Assembly: GCA_027487555.1 (NCBI GenBank)
Contig: JAIYDI010000018.1
Location: 496,001-560,000, forward strand
Source of the DNA: Hyphomicrobiales bacterium
Lineage (GTDB): Bacteria; Pseudomonadota; Alphaproteobacteria; Rhizobiales; Devosiaceae
Reading direction: 5' to 3'
DNA: 64,000 bases
Shown here: piece after piece, positions 7,925 to 20,881 of the stretch
Layout of the letters: every line of letters begins with the position of its first letter
Numbering within the stretch: position 1 is the first letter of the stretch
The notes under the pieces: model-generated
Seen by the model: only the letters and a program-made list of their open reading frames with translations
Databases searched by the model: none
What the model was told of the DNA's origin: nothing
Translations under genes and position numbers: made by a program

Positions 7925-10420
7925 GTGCCGGATGAGAGTATGCCGCAAAAACCAATCGTATTGGATGCCCCTACGCCGCAGCCGCGTGCTCTGACCACAG
8001 AGGCGCTGCAGGCAGAGATTCTGGAAAAACTCACCTATTCGATCGGCAAGGACCCGATCGTTGCACGGCCCTATGACTGGCTGCATGCGGTGATCCTTAC
8101 GGTCCGCGACCGGGTCATCGACCAGTGGATGGAGTCGAGCCGCGAGACCTGGCGCAAGTCGAACAAGCGCGTCTACTACCTCAGCCTCGAGTTCCTGATC
8201 GGCCGTTTGCTGCGCGACGCGATGAGCAATATCGGCGTGATGGACCACGTGCGCGCCGCGCTGAAGAATTTCAACGTCGACCTCGGCGACATGATCAACC
8301 TCGAGCCCGACGCGGCACTGGGCAATGGCGGCCTCGGCCGGCTTGCGGCGTGCTTCCTCGAGTCGATGTCGACCGTGAACATCCCGGCCTATGGCTACGG
8401 CATCCGTTACGTGAACGGTCTGTTCCGCCAGGAAATGAGCGACGGCTGGCAGGTGGAACTGCCGGAAGACTGGCTCGCACATGGTAACCCGTGGGAATTC
8501 GAGCGGCGTGAGTCGAGCTATGAAGTGGGCTTCGGCGGCCATGTTGCGCCGGTAAGCGAGCCCGATGGCTCGACCCGGCTCGAATGGCGCCCGGCCGAGC
8601 ACGTGCTCGCGGTGGCGTTCGACACTCCGATCGTTGGCTGGCGGGGCGAGCGTGTGAACACGCTCCGGCTCTGGTCGGCGCAGCCGATCGACCCGATCCT
8701 GCTCGACAAGTTCAACTCGGGCGACCATATCGGCGCGCTGCAGGAAAGCGCCAAGGCGGCGACGATCACCCGGGTGCTGTATCCCGCCGATTCGACGCCG
8801 GCGGGGCAGGAATTGCGGCTCAGGCAGGAGTTCTTCTTCTCCTCCGCCTCGCTGCAGGACATCGTGCGCCGCCACATGCAGCAATATGGCGATCTCGGTT
8901 CGCTGCCGGACAAGGTGGCGATCCAGCTCAACGATACGCATCCGGCGATTTCGATCGCCGAACTGATGCGCATCCTGATCGACATCCATGGGCTCAAGTG
9001 GGCGCAGGCCTGGAAGCTGACCAAGGGCACGTTCGGCTATACCAACCATACGCTCTTGCCCGAGGCGCTCGAAACCTGGCCGGTGGCGCTGCTCGAGCGG
9101 CTGTTGCCGCGCCAGATGCAGATCATCTACGCCATCAATGCCGAGGTGCTTGGCGAGGCCCGGGCAATGGGCGGGTTCACCGATCAGCAGATCGCCAACC
9201 TGTCGCTGATCGACGAGCATGGCAGCCGCCGCGTTCGGATGGGGCAACTGGCCTTTGTCGGCTCGCACTCTATCAACGGCGTGTCGGCACTGCATTCGGA
9301 CCTCGTCAAGAAGACGTTGTTCGCGGACCTGGACCGGCTCTATCCGGGGCGGATCAACAACAAGACCAATGGCGTGACGCCGCGCCGCTGGCTGATGCAG
9401 TGCAACCCCGGCCTCACCAAGCTGGTGAGCGACCGGATCGGGCCGGGCTTTCTCGACAATCTCGACCTGATTACCGCGCTCGACAAACACGCCGACGACA
9501 AGACCTTCCAGGAGCAGTTCAAGGCGATCAAGCGCGCCAACAAGGAACGGCTGGCGCAGGTCATCCGCGAGCGGATGAACATCGTGGTGTCGCCCGATGC
9601 GCTGTTCGACGTGCAGATCAAGCGCATCCACGAATACAAGCGGCAACTGCTCAATATCATCGAAGCGGTGGCGCAGTACTCGGCAATCCGCGCGCATCCG
9701 GAAAAGGACTGGGCGCCCCGTGTCAAGGTATTCGCCGGCAAGGCGGCGCCGGGCTATTGGAACGCCAAACTGATCATCAAGCTGATCAACGACGTGGCGC
9801 GGGTCGTGAACAACGACCCCTCGGTGCGCGGCCTGCTCAAGGTGGTGTTCCTGCCCAACTACAATGTCAGCCTTGCCGAGACGATCATTCCCGCGGCGGA
9901 TCTGAGCGAACAGATCTCGACGGCCGGCATGGAAGCCTCGGGCACCGGCAACATGAAGTTCATGGCAAACGGCGCCGTGACCATCGGCACGCTCGATGGC
10001 GCCAATGTCGAGATGCTGGAGCAGGTGGGTTCGGACAATATGGTGATCTTCGGTCTCACGACCGAAAAGGTCGCCGAGATCCGGGCACGCAGCGATGTCC
10101 CGCGCGCCGTAATCGACAAGTCGCCGATGCTGCGGGAAGCGCTGGAGGCCATCTCGACGGGTGTGTTCTCGCCGGACGACCCGAACCGCTACCGCGACCT
10201 GATCGGTGGGCTCTATGACCATGACTGGTTCATGGTGGCGCGCGATTTCGACGCCTACGCTTCGGCCCAGCGACAGGTTGATGCGTACTGGCAGGATCCC
10301 GCCAAGTGGTACGCCATGGCGATCCGCAATACGGCCCATGTCGGGTTCTTCTCGTCCGACCGGACAATCCGGCAGTACGCGGAGGACATCTGGGGCGTCC
10401 CGGTCAACAAGAGGAAGTGA
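7925..10420 (+). CDS. glgP: Glycogen/maltodextrin phosphorylase
   Basis: An enzyme of 831 aa (GTG start at 7925) or 826 aa (ATG at 7940) that releases glucose 1-phosphate from alpha-1,4-glucan ends using phosphate. It shows the GT35 hallmarks: the NLEPDAALGNGGLGRLAACFLES region and the PLP site EASGTGNMKFMANGAVTIGT, with the Schiff-base Lys at about residue 678. Either start is plausible. The ATG has the GGATGAGAG stretch just upstream; the GTG has a weaker site. It is the first gene of the glycogen operon, about 70 bp after the Kef gene, so it may have its own promoter or be read through. glgB starts two bases after its stop. Confidence 0.96.
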   Translation: MPDESMPQKPIVLDAPTPQPRALTTEALQAEILEKLTYSIGKDPIVARPYDWLHAVILTVRDRVIDQWMESSRETWRKSNKRVYYLSLEFLIGRLLRDAMSNIGVMDHVRAALKNFNVDLGDMINLEPDAALGNGGLGRLAACFLESMSTVNIPAYGYGIRYVNGLFRQEMSDGWQVELPEDWLAHGNPWEFERRESSYEVGFGGHVAPVSEPDGSTRLEWRPAEHVLAVAFDTPIVGWRGERVNTLRLWSAQPIDPILLDKFNSGDHIGALQESAKAATITRVLYPADSTPAGQELRLRQEFFFSSASLQDIVRRHMQQYGDLGSLPDKVAIQLNDTHPAISIAELMRILIDIHGLKWAQAWKLTKGTFGYTNHTLLPEALETWPVALLERLLPRQMQIIYAINAEVLGEARAMGGFTDQQIANLSLIDEHGSRRVRMGQLAFVGSHSINGVSALHSDLVKKTLFADLDRLYPGRINNKTNGVTPRRWLMQCNPGLTKLVSDRIGPGFLDNLDLITALDKHADDKTFQEQFKAIKRANKERLAQVIRERMNIVVSPDALFDVQIKRIHEYKRQLLNIIEAVAQYSAIRAHPEKDWAPRVKVFAGKAAPGYWNAKLIIKLINDVARVVNNDPSVRGLLKVVFLPNYNVSLAETIIPAADLSEQISTAGMEASGTGNMKFMANGAVTIGTLDGANVEMLEQVGSDNMVIFGLTTEKVAEIRARSDVPRAVIDKSPMLREALEAISTGVFSPDDPNRYRDLIGGLYDHDWFMVARDFDAYASAQRQVDAYWQDPAKWYAMAIRNTAHVGFFSSDRTIRQYAEDIWGVPVNKRK

Positions 10421-10422
10421 CT

Positions 10423-12618
10423 GTGACCAAAGAAAGCTGGCAGGCGGAACAAGGCGAGATCGATGCAATCGTCGCTGGCCGCCATGCCGATCCGTTCGGG
10501 ATTCTCGGCCTGCACCAGGCCGGGGATCATTGGGTTGCGCGGGCCTTCGTGCCACACGCAGAGTCCGTGTCGGCGCGCACGCTCGATAACCGGATCGTCG
10601 GTGAACTCGCGCAGCGCCACGCGGCCGGATTCTTCGAAGGCATAGTGAGCGTGAAGAAGCGGCAGCCGATCGCGTATCATGCGCGGAACGCAGGCGGCGA
10701 ATGGAACGTGCTCGACCCCTACAGCTTCGGGCCCGTGCTCGGGCCGATGGATGACTACTACATCGGGGAAGGCTCGCACCTGAGGCTGTTCGACAAGCTC
10801 GGGGCGCACGCGATGACCTTCGAGGATGTCGCAGGCACGCATTTTGCTGTCTGGGCCCCCAACGCCAAGCGCGTCAGCGTGGTGGGCGCCTTCAACGACT
10901 GGGACGGCCGCCGGCACCCGATGCGGGTGCGACTCAATACCGGCATCTGGGAAGTGTTCATTCCCGATGTCGGGCCGGGCCATGTCTACAAATATGAGAT
11001 CGTCGGACCGGATGGCGCGCTCAGGCCGCTGAAGGCGGACCCCTTCGCGCGGCAATCTGAAATGCGGCCCAGGACCGCATCGGTTGTACCCGATCCCGCG
11101 CCATTCACCTGGACGGACGACGCCTATATGGAAGCGCGGAAGTCCGAGGACTGGCGGCGCAAACCGGTCTCGATCTACGAGGTGCATCTGGGCAGCTGGC
11201 GGCGGCGGCCGGACGGCAATTTCATGAGCTACGACCAGTTGGCCGAGCAGCTCATCCCCTATGCGCAGGATATGGGCTTCACCCATCTCGAAATGCTGCC
11301 GATCACCGAGCATCCGTTCGATCCGAGCTGGGGCTACCAGCCGACCGGGCTTTATGCGCCAACAGCGCGGTTCGGCGACCCGGCAGGCTTCGCGCGGTTC
11401 ATCGACACGGCGCATGCGGCGGGGCTCGGGGTCATCCTCGACTGGGTGCCGGCGCATTTCCCCACCGACGAGCATGGGCTTGCCCGTTTCGATGGTACGG
11501 CGCTCTACGAGCATCTCGACCCCAGGAAGGGCTACCACCCGGACTGGAACACTGCGATCTACAATTTCGGCCGGCGTGAGGTGGTCAGCTTCCTCGTCAA
11601 CAACGCTTTGTATTGGCTCGAGAAATTTCATCTCGATGGTTTGCGGGTCGATGCGGTCGCCTCGATGCTCTATCTCGATTACTCGCGACGCGCCGGCGAG
11701 TGGGTGCCGAACCAGTTCGGCGGCAATCACAATCTCGAGGCGGTGGAGTTCCTGCGGCGGGTGAATGAAGAGGCCTATCGGCAGCATCCCGGCGTGATGA
11801 TGATCGCCGAGGAATCCACGTCGTGGGCGGGGGTCAGCGCGCCGGTGGATGCGGGCGGGCTCGGCTTCGGGTTCAAGTGGAACATGGGCTTCATGAACGA
11901 CACGCTGCGGTACATGAGCCGCAACCCCATCCATCGCCGCTATCACCATGGCGACATGACCTTCGGGGCGCTCTATGCGTATTCGGAGAACTTCATCCTG
12001 CCGCTGAGCCACGACGAAGTGGTGCATGGCAAGGGGTCGCTGCTCGCCAAGATGGGCGGTGACGACTGGCAGCAATTCGCCGGGCTCAGGGCCTATTACG
12101 GATTCATGTGGGGCTGGCCGGGCAAGAAGCTCTTGTTCATGGGCCAGGAATACGCCCAGCGCGAGGAGTGGAGCGAGGCCCGCGGGCTCGACTGGTGGCT
12201 GCTCGACGCGCCGGCGCACGAGGGCGTGCGGCGCCTAGTGGCGGACCTCAACGCGTTGTATCGCGAGCTGCCGTCGCTCCATGCCCGCGACAACGAGCCG
12301 GAAGGCTTCGAGTGGCTGATCGGCAACGACCAGCAGAACTCGGTGTTCGCCTTCGCGCGGCAGGCGCCCGGGTCGCATCCGGTGGTGGTGATCTCGAACA
12401 TGACGCCGAACCCGCGCGAGAACTATCGCGTGCCGATGCCGCTGGCCGGCAACTGGGTGGAGCGGCTCAATACCGATGCCGGATGGTACGGCGGAACCAA
12501 CAAGGGGAACCAGGGACAGATCAAGGCGCGCCAGAGTGACGTACCGGGGCTTGGGCCCTATGCGGACCTCTACCTGCCGCCGATGTCGACGCTCTACTTC
12601 AAGTACGACCCCGCCTGA
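10423..12618 (+). CDS. glgB: 1,4-alpha-glucan branching enzyme
   Basis: A 731-aa GH13 enzyme that creates alpha-1,6 branches in glycogen. N-terminal CBM48-type domains (HFAVWAPNAKRVSVVGAFNDW around 140-165) precede the catalytic barrel. Visible active-site residues are Asp410 (DGLRVDAVASMLYLDY), Glu463 (MIAEESTSW) and Asp531 (PLSHDEVVHGKGSL), matching the E. coli enzyme pattern. The GTG start at 10423 is two bases after the glgP stop, with a GAGGAAG ribosome binding site inside the glgP end, which suggests coupled translation. The frame is open further upstream inside glgP, but that part is a shadow. Length matches the family (about 730 aa). Confidence 0.97.
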   Translation: MTKESWQAEQGEIDAIVAGRHADPFGILGLHQAGDHWVARAFVPHAESVSARTLDNRIVGELAQRHAAGFFEGIVSVKKRQPIAYHARNAGGEWNVLDPYSFGPVLGPMDDYYIGEGSHLRLFDKLGAHAMTFEDVAGTHFAVWAPNAKRVSVVGAFNDWDGRRHPMRVRLNTGIWEVFIPDVGPGHVYKYEIVGPDGALRPLKADPFARQSEMRPRTASVVPDPAPFTWTDDAYMEARKSEDWRRKPVSIYEVHLGSWRRRPDGNFMSYDQLAEQLIPYAQDMGFTHLEMLPITEHPFDPSWGYQPTGLYAPTARFGDPAGFARFIDTAHAAGLGVILDWVPAHFPTDEHGLARFDGTALYEHLDPRKGYHPDWNTAIYNFGRREVVSFLVNNALYWLEKFHLDGLRVDAVASMLYLDYSRRAGEWVPNQFGGNHNLEAVEFLRRVNEEAYRQHPGVMMIAEESTSWAGVSAPVDAGGLGFGFKWNMGFMNDTLRYMSRNPIHRRYHHGDMTFGALYAYSENFILPLSHDEVVHGKGSLLAKMGGDDWQQFAGLRAYYGFMWGWPGKKLLFMGQEYAQREEWSEARGLDWWLLDAPAHEGVRRLVADLNALYRELPSLHARDNEPEGFEWLIGNDQQNSVFAFARQAPGSHPVVVISNMTPNPRENYRVPMPLAGNWVERLNTDAGWYGGTNKGNQGQIKARQSDVPGLGPYADLYLPPMSTLYFKYDPA

Positions 12619-12696
12619 GCGGGGAGGGGCACGTCAAGATCAGCGCAGAGGCCATTGCCCGTGGCCTGAGCCGACTGCGCCGGGGAGGAGAAGACA

Positions 12697-13968
12697 ATGG
12701 CAGACTACCGCACTCCATCGCCACTGGCTCGCGAGGCTATGGCCTATGTCCTGGCCGGGGGCCGTGGCACCCGCCTGTTCGAACTGACCGATCGTCGCGC
12801 CAAGCCGGCCGTGTATTTCGGCGGCAAGTCGCGCATCATCGACTTCGCCCTGTCGAACGCGCTGAACTCAGGCATTCGCCGTATCTCGGTGGCGACGCAA
12901 TACCAGGCGCATTCCTTGATCCGCCACCTGCAGCGCGGCTGGAACTTCCTGCGCACGGAGCGTAACGAGAGTTTCGACGTGCTGCCGGCGAGCCAGCGCG
13001 TTTCTGAAACGCAGTGGTACGAGGGCACTGCGGATGCCGTGTACCAGAACATGGACATCATCGAGGATTATGGCCCGCGCTATATCGTGCTGCTCGCGGG
13101 CGACCATATCTACAAGATGGACTACGAAATCATGCTCCGCCAGCACGTGGATACGGGCGCGGACGTGACGATCGGCTGTCTTGAAGTGCCGCGCATGGAG
13201 GCCACCGGCTTTGGCGTCATGGCGGTGGACGGCAAGGACCGGGTGATCGACTTCGTCGAAAAGCCAAAGGATCCCCCGGGCATTCCCGACAAGCCGGACC
13301 ACGCCCTCGCCTCGATGGGCATCTATGTGTTCGAGACGCGCTTCCTGATGGAACAACTGCGCCGCGATGCGGCGACGCCGGGCTCGACCCGCGATTTCGG
13401 CAAGGACATCATCCCCTATATCGTCAAGAACGGCTCGGCCTGGGCGCATCGCTTCACGCATTCCTGCGTGCGCTCGCCAAACGAGGAAGTGGCCTATTGG
13501 CGCGACGTGGGCACTGTGGACGCCTACTGGAAGGCCAATATCGACCTGACCGACGTGACGCCGCAGCTCGACCTCTATGATCGCGACTGGCCGATCTGGA
13601 CCTTCGCGGAGATCACTCCGCCAGCCAAGTTCGTGCATGATTTCGAGGGCCGTCGCGGTTCGGCGGTGAATTCGCTGGTGTCGGGCGACTGCATCATTTC
13701 GGGCGGTGTGCTCAACAAGACGCTGTTGTCGACTGGCAGCCGGGTGCATTCCTATTCCGAGCTCAACGAAGCCGTGGTGCTGCCCTATTGCGCCATCAGC
13801 CGCGGCGCGCGCCTCAAGAAAGTGGTGCTCGACCGAGGCGTGCAGATTCCAGAGGGGCTTGTCGTCGGAGAGGACCCCGAAGTCGATGCGCAGTGGTTCC
13901 GGCGGACAGCGGAGGGCGTGACGCTGATCACGCAGCCAATGATCGACCGCTATCTCGCCAGCCGGTAG
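12697..13968 (+). CDS. glgC: Glucose-1-phosphate adenylyltransferase (ADP-glucose pyrophosphorylase)
   Basis: A 423-aa enzyme making ADP-glucose from ATP and glucose 1-phosphate, the controlled step of glycogen synthesis. The N-terminal pyrophosphorylase loop [26 protein letters not shown] and the [13 protein letters not shown] and [15 protein letters not shown] segments are characteristic, as is the glucose-1-P site [12 protein letters not shown]. The C-terminal part is the left-handed beta-helix domain. A strong GGGGAGGAG ribosome binding site precedes the ATG. It lies 78 bp after glgB and seven bases before glgA. Allosteric control by glycolytic intermediates is expected for the family but is not visible here. 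Confidence 0.98.
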   Translation: MADYRTPSPLAREAMAYVLAGGRGTRLFELTDRRAKPAVYFGGKSRIIDFALSNALNSGIRRISVATQYQAHSLIRHLQRGWNFLRTERNESFDVLPASQRVSETQWYEGTADAVYQNMDIIEDYGPRYIVLLAGDHIYKMDYEIMLRQHVDTGADVTIGCLEVPRMEATGFGVMAVDGKDRVIDFVEKPKDPPGIPDKPDHALASMGIYVFETRFLMEQLRRDAATPGSTRDFGKDIIPYIVKNGSAWAHRFTHSCVRSPNEEVAYWRDVGTVDAYWKANIDLTDVTPQLDLYDRDWPIWTFAEITPPAKFVHDFEGRRGSAVNSLVSGDCIISGGVLNKTLLSTGSRVHSYSELNEAVVLPYCAISRGARLKKVVLDRGVQIPEGLVVGEDPEVDAQWFRRTAEGVTLITQPMIDRYLASR

Positions 13969-13975
13969 GCCGACC

Positions 13976-17051
<3,076 letters not shown>

Positions 17052-17064
17052 GGCGTGACTTATA

Positions 17065-19077
17065 TTGTTGACCAAACTCGCAAGGGGCGCTGGTGCCCCT
17101 GACCGGCTCGGCGCTCATGTGGTGCCGGGTGGCGTGAACTTCGCCGTCTATTCCGAGACGGCGGAGCGGATCTACGTCTGTGTTTTCGACGACGCCGACG
17201 CGGAGATTGCCCGCCTGCCGCTCGATGGGCAGCGGGACCATGTGCATTTCGGGCTCGTTGCCGGCATCGTGGCGGGCACCCGCTACGGCTTGCGTGCCGA
17301 CGGGCCATGGAACCCGGCCGAGGGCCTGTGGTTCGACCCGAACAAGCTCTTGGTGGACCCCTATGCCCGGCGGCTCGACCGTCCCTATGTCCGGGTGCCG
17401 GAACTGGCGCTGCCGCGCGATGCGAGTGTCGATACCGCGCCCTTCGTGCCGAGGGCGATCGTGCCCGGTTCCGCGCCGGAACTGGCCCAGCCGCGCCGAC
17501 GCGGGCCGCAGGTATTCTACGAAATCAATGTGCGCGGCTATACGATGCGGCACCCGCAGGTGCAGCCGGGGCTGCGCGGGACCATTGCCGGGCTGACGCA
17601 GAAGCCGGTGCTCAACCATCTGAAGCAACTGGGCGTCGACATTGTGCAACTGATGCCGGTCTCGGCGTTCATCGACGAAGGGCACCTGCCGCCGCTTGGG
17701 CTCAGAAATGCGTGGGGCTACAATCCCGTGGGGTATTTTGCCATCGATCCACGGCTTGCGCCCGGTGGGCCCGAGGAGATGCGGGCGCTGACCGATGTCT
17801 ACCGCAAGGCCGGCATCTCGGTGATTCTGGACGTGGTCTATAACCACACCGGCGAGAGCGACACGAACGGCCCGAACATTTCGATGCGCGGGCTCGACGC
17901 GAAGACCTATTACCGCCATGTCGCAATCGACGGGCGGCAGGTGCTGGTGAACGATACCGGCACAGGCAATACACTGCGCTGCGACCACCCCGCCGTGCAG
18001 CGCATGGTGATCGACAGCCTGGTCTACTGGGTGGAGGAACTGGGCGTTTCCGGGTTCCGTTTCGATCTGGCGCCGGTGCTGGGCCGCGAACCGGGCTTCA
18101 ACCCCAATGCGCGGCTGCTGGAGATGATCCGCTCGCATCCCGTTCTGGGGAAGGCCATCCTCGTGGCGGAGCCATGGGATCCGGGGCCGGGCGGCTACCA
18201 GCTCGGACGGTTCGGCAAGGGGTTCCACGAGCATAACGATACATATCGCGACGATGTGCGCTCGTTCTGGCGCGGCGACGGGGGCAAGATCGGCGCGCTT
18301 GCGGGCAAGGTCGCCGGCTCGTCGGAAATCTTCAATTTCGGTGGGCGAAAGCCGAGCGCCGGCGTGAACTTCCTCGCCGTGCATGACGGGTTCACGCTCG
18401 CCGATCTCGTCTCCTATGTGGACAAGCATAATGAGGCGAATGGCGAGCAGAACCGCGACGGGCACAGCTCCAACTACTCATGGAATTGCGGTGTCGAGGG
18501 GCAGACCGAGGACGCTGGCATCCTCGCCGCGCGGCGACGGGATGTGCGGGCGCTGCTCGCGACGCTGTTCCTGTCACGGGGGCTGGTGCTGTTCCAACAG
18601 GGCGACGAACTGGGGCGGACGCAGCGCGGCAACAACAACGCCTATGCGCAGGACAACGAACTGACCTGGGTGGATTGGGCCTCGGCAGACTGGGCGCTAG
18701 CTGAGTTTGTCGGCAGCATCAGCCGCTTTCGCCGCGAGCATCCGGCGCTGACGCATGACCATTTCCTGACCGGCCAGCCGAAGAACGGTGTGCGCGATGT
18801 GGTCTGGATGCATCCGGATGGGCGGGAGATGGCCGTCGCCGACTGGAACGAAGCGGGAGCCTCGGTTCTCGGCATCCGCCTCACACATGGCGAGGACGAC
18901 GTCATGGTGTGGTTCAACCGCCGGATCGACCCGGTGCTGGCGCGCCTGCCGGAGGGCTACTGGAAAGCCGGGCTCTGCTCGGACGATCGAGCGGTGGTGC
19001 CGGTTGCGGCGGGGGCAGCAACTCTGCCGCCGCGCGCAGTGGTGGTGCTGGTCCGCAGCCACATTTTGGGGGACTGA
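17065..19077 (+). CDS. glgX: Glycogen debranching enzyme
   Basis: A 670-aa GH13 isoamylase-type enzyme that removes alpha-1,6 branches from phosphorylase limit dextrin. It has the N-terminal CBM48 region (GAHVVPGGVNFAVYSETAERI), then the barrel with WGYNPVGYFAIDPRLA, SVILDVVYNHTGESD, nucleophile region GFRFDLAPVLGRE, acid Glu in ILVAEPWDPGPGG and NFLAVHDGFTLADLVSYV. The only start codons matching the N-terminus are two consecutive TTG codons (17065 and 17068); an AGG lies about 11 bases upstream. Weak initiation may keep GlgX low relative to Pgm. It is the last gene of the glycogen operon and is followed by REP-like palindromes. Confidence 0.95.
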   Translation: MLTKLARGAGAPDRLGAHVVPGGVNFAVYSETAERIYVCVFDDADAEIARLPLDGQRDHVHFGLVAGIVAGTRYGLRADGPWNPAEGLWFDPNKLLVDPYARRLDRPYVRVPELALPRDASVDTAPFVPRAIVPGSAPELAQPRRRGPQVFYEINVRGYTMRHPQVQPGLRGTIAGLTQKPVLNHLKQLGVDIVQLMPVSAFIDEGHLPPLGLRNAWGYNPVGYFAIDPRLAPGGPEEMRALTDVYRKAGISVILDVVYNHTGESDTNGPNISMRGLDAKTYYRHVAIDGRQVLVNDTGTGNTLRCDHPAVQRMVIDSLVYWVEELGVSGFRFDLAPVLGREPGFNPNARLLEMIRSHPVLGKAILVAEPWDPGPGGYQLGRFGKGFHEHNDTYRDDVRSFWRGDGGKIGALAGKVAGSSEIFNFGGRKPSAGVNFLAVHDGFTLADLVSYVDKHNEANGEQNRDGHSSNYSWNCGVEGQTEDAGILAARRRDVRALLATLFLSRGLVLFQQGDELGRTQRGNNNAYAQDNELTWVDWASADWALAEFVGSISRFRREHPALTHDHFLTGQPKNGVRDVVWMHPDGREMAVADWNEAGASVLGIRLTHGEDDVMVWFNRRIDPVLARLPEGYWKAGLCSDDRAVVPVAAGAATLPPRAVVVLVRSHILGD

Positions 19078-19092
19078 GGCTTACTACCTTCT

Positions 19093-19130
19093 CCCTCGTG
19101 CTTCGTCGTTCGACAGGCGCACGGTGAGGG
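19093..19130. repeat. REP-like extragenic palindrome 1
   Basis: CCCTCGTGC pairs with GCAC plus GAGGG, with a three-base bulge, and the loop contains GTTCGACAGGC. It lies 15 bp after glgX and resembles the TTCGACA-type extragenic palindromes scattered in many alphaproteobacterial genomes. It may also act as a transcription stop or 3'-end stabiliser. Confidence 0.6.
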
Positions 19131-19189
19131 GCTCAGCATGAGCGAGATCGGATGTGTATGAATCCGCACCGATATAGACGCGCCCAGCG

Positions 19190-19222
19190 GACCTCATCCA
19201 GAGCTTGTCGAAGGACGAGGTC
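19190..19222. repeat. REP-like extragenic palindrome 2
   Basis: GACCTCATCC pairs with GGACGAGGTC (nine of ten bases), and the 13-base loop contains GCTTGTCGAA, the inverted form of the TTCGACA core in repeat 1. The two copies lie about 60 bp apart in opposite orientation between the convergent glgX and the chemoreceptor gene. Confidence 0.65.
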
Positions 19223-19247
19223 CGTTTGCGGCGGGATGCGGAAAGCC

Positions 19248-20798
19248 TCAGAAGCTCTCCCAATCCGAGCTGATGGCCGCATTGCCACTCGACACATAGG
19301 TCTTCTGGGCGCGGCGGACCTTGTCCTGCTGGGCCTTGACCGTGCCGGAGCGCGAGGGCGTGTTGCTGCGATGCGCGGGCTGGGTCGCCATGCCACCGGA
19401 GACCTGGAACACTTCGACGACCCGATCCAGTTCGCTGGCCTGGCTCTCGGTCTGCTCGATGGCTGCGTTGGTTTCTTCCACCAGCGCGGCATTGTGCTGG
19501 GTCATCTCGTCCATCTGCCGCATCGCGGTCGTGAGTTCGTCGATCGACGAGCTCTGGGCACGGCTCGCCCCCGAAATGGACTGCATGGTCGATGAGTTTT
19601 CCTGCACCGCCGTGAGGATTGCACCAAGCTTGTCGGCCGCCTCCTGCACCAGGCGGGAGCCGCCATCCACCTCCACGGACGATTGCTCGATGAGGGTCTT
19701 CACTTCGGCCGAGGCGTTGGCGGCGGACTGCGCGAGGCGGCGCACTTCCACGGCAACGACGGCGAAGCCCTTGCCCGCATCGCCGGCGCGTGCCGCTTCG
19801 ACAGAGGCGTTGAGGGCGAGGAGGTTGGTCTGGAACGCGATGTCGTCGATGAGGCCGATAATGTTGGAAATCTTGCCCGACGACTGCGTGATCCGGGTCA
19901 TGGCCTGGGTGGCTTCGGCCATTACCTTGCCGCCCTCGTTGGCAAGCTGGGCGGCCGAGTGGGTGCGGCTAGCCACGTCCTCGGCCTGAGCGGCGTTTTC
20001 TTTCACCGCATTGGCGAGCTGCTCGACAGCCGCGGTGGTCTGCTCGATGGTCGCCGCCTGCTTGGTGGTGCGCTCGGAGAGATCGTTGGCGCCCGAGAGG
20101 ATTTCGCCGGTGGCCATGCGCAGGGCGCCTGAAGTCTGGCGGACCTTGCGTATGACGTCGGCGAAGGTCGTTACAGTCCGGTTGAACGACTGGCGAAGGT
20201 TGTCGAGTTCGCCATTGAGCCGCTGGGTGAGGCTGACCTCGAGGTCGCCTGCCGCGAAGCGGTCCATGGCGGCCGCCATGGTCATCACGGCCTCGTTCTG
20301 CTCGCGCAGCACGCGCTGCTGGTCCATTTCGGCCGCCTTCTGGGCGTGGATGTCGACCAGCGAGCCGCAGCAGCGGACCTTGCCATCCTTGTGCACCGCG
20401 CCGCCGGTAGCGCGGAACCAGCGATAGGAGCCGTCCTTCATCTTCAGCCGGTAGGTCACGTCATAGCCCTTCGAGCCGGGCTCGAGCGAGGCGGCGAAGG
20501 CGGCAAAGGTGGCCGGCGCATCCTCGGGGTGGAGCCGGTCCGACCAGGATTGCACGACATTGGGAAAATCGGTGTCGTTGTCGAACCCGAGCAAGCGGCG
20601 GAATTCCGCCGACCAGGTCCACTTGCTCTCGGTCGCCATGGCATCGCGGTTGTGCAGTTTCGCGTCCCACAGGCCGACGCCGGCATGACGGCCGAGGATC
20701 TGCATGAGTTCGACAGTATCCTGCAGGCCGGCGATCTTCGCCTCGGATTCCTGCTGCTGCTTGGCGACTTCTGCCTTGCTCACCCCGAAAAGGCCCAT
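19248..20798 (-). CDS. Soluble methyl-accepting chemotaxis protein with PAS domain
   Basis: A 516-aa chemoreceptor without any membrane segment. Residues about 30-140 form a PAS domain of the Aer/PAS_3 kind ([39 protein letters not shown]). A HAMP-like helical segment follows ([20 protein letters not shown]), then the signalling domain with the conserved tip [21 protein letters not shown]. It probably senses an intracellular redox or metabolic signal and controls CheA, but no che genes are nearby. The ATG at 20798 follows a GGGGGA ribosome binding site. The C-terminus ends SSDWESF, not the NWEEF-type pentapeptide of CheR-tethering receptors. A CtrA-like box lies upstream. Confidence 0.93.
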   Translation of the reverse strand: MGLFGVSKAEVAKQQQESEAKIAGLQDTVELMQILGRHAGVGLWDAKLHNRDAMATESKWTWSAEFRRLLGFDNDTDFPNVVQSWSDRLHPEDAPATFAAFAASLEPGSKGYDVTYRLKMKDGSYRWFRATGGAVHKDGKVRCCGSLVDIHAQKAAEMDQQRVLREQNEAVMTMAAAMDRFAAGDLEVSLTQRLNGELDNLRQSFNRTVTTFADVIRKVRQTSGALRMATGEILSGANDLSERTTKQAATIEQTTAAVEQLANAVKENAAQAEDVASRTHSAAQLANEGGKVMAEATQAMTRITQSSGKISNIIGLIDDIAFQTNLLALNASVEAARAGDAGKGFAVVAVEVRRLAQSAANASAEVKTLIEQSSVEVDGGSRLVQEAADKLGAILTAVQENSSTMQSISGASRAQSSSIDELTTAMRQMDEMTQHNAALVEETNAAIEQTESQASELDRVVEVFQVSGGMATQPAHRSNTPSRSGTVKAQQDKVRRAQKTYVSSGNAAISSDWESF

Positions 20799-20844
20799 TC
20801 GATCCCCCAATGTTCGGATTTGAGGGAATATTCGCAGAACAGGC

Positions 20845-20859
20845 TTAACTGTCGGCTAA
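20845..20859 (-). promoter_or_regulatory. CtrA-like box (TTAG-N7-TTAA)
   Basis: On the minus strand TTAG, seven bases, TTAA: one mismatch to the CtrA consensus TTAA-N7-TTAA. It lies 47-61 bp upstream of the chemoreceptor start, and chemotaxis genes are common CtrA targets in alphaproteobacteria. The link is inference. Confidence 0.35.
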
Positions 20860-20881
20860 CGCAATTGAAGGTGTCCCGGGT

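Noticed and set aside
7826..10555. A 909-codon open frame antisense to glgP
   Set aside because: Such long antisense frames arise from GC-rich codon use. The sequence is His/Arg/Asp-rich without domains, and the + strand frame is unmistakably glgP.
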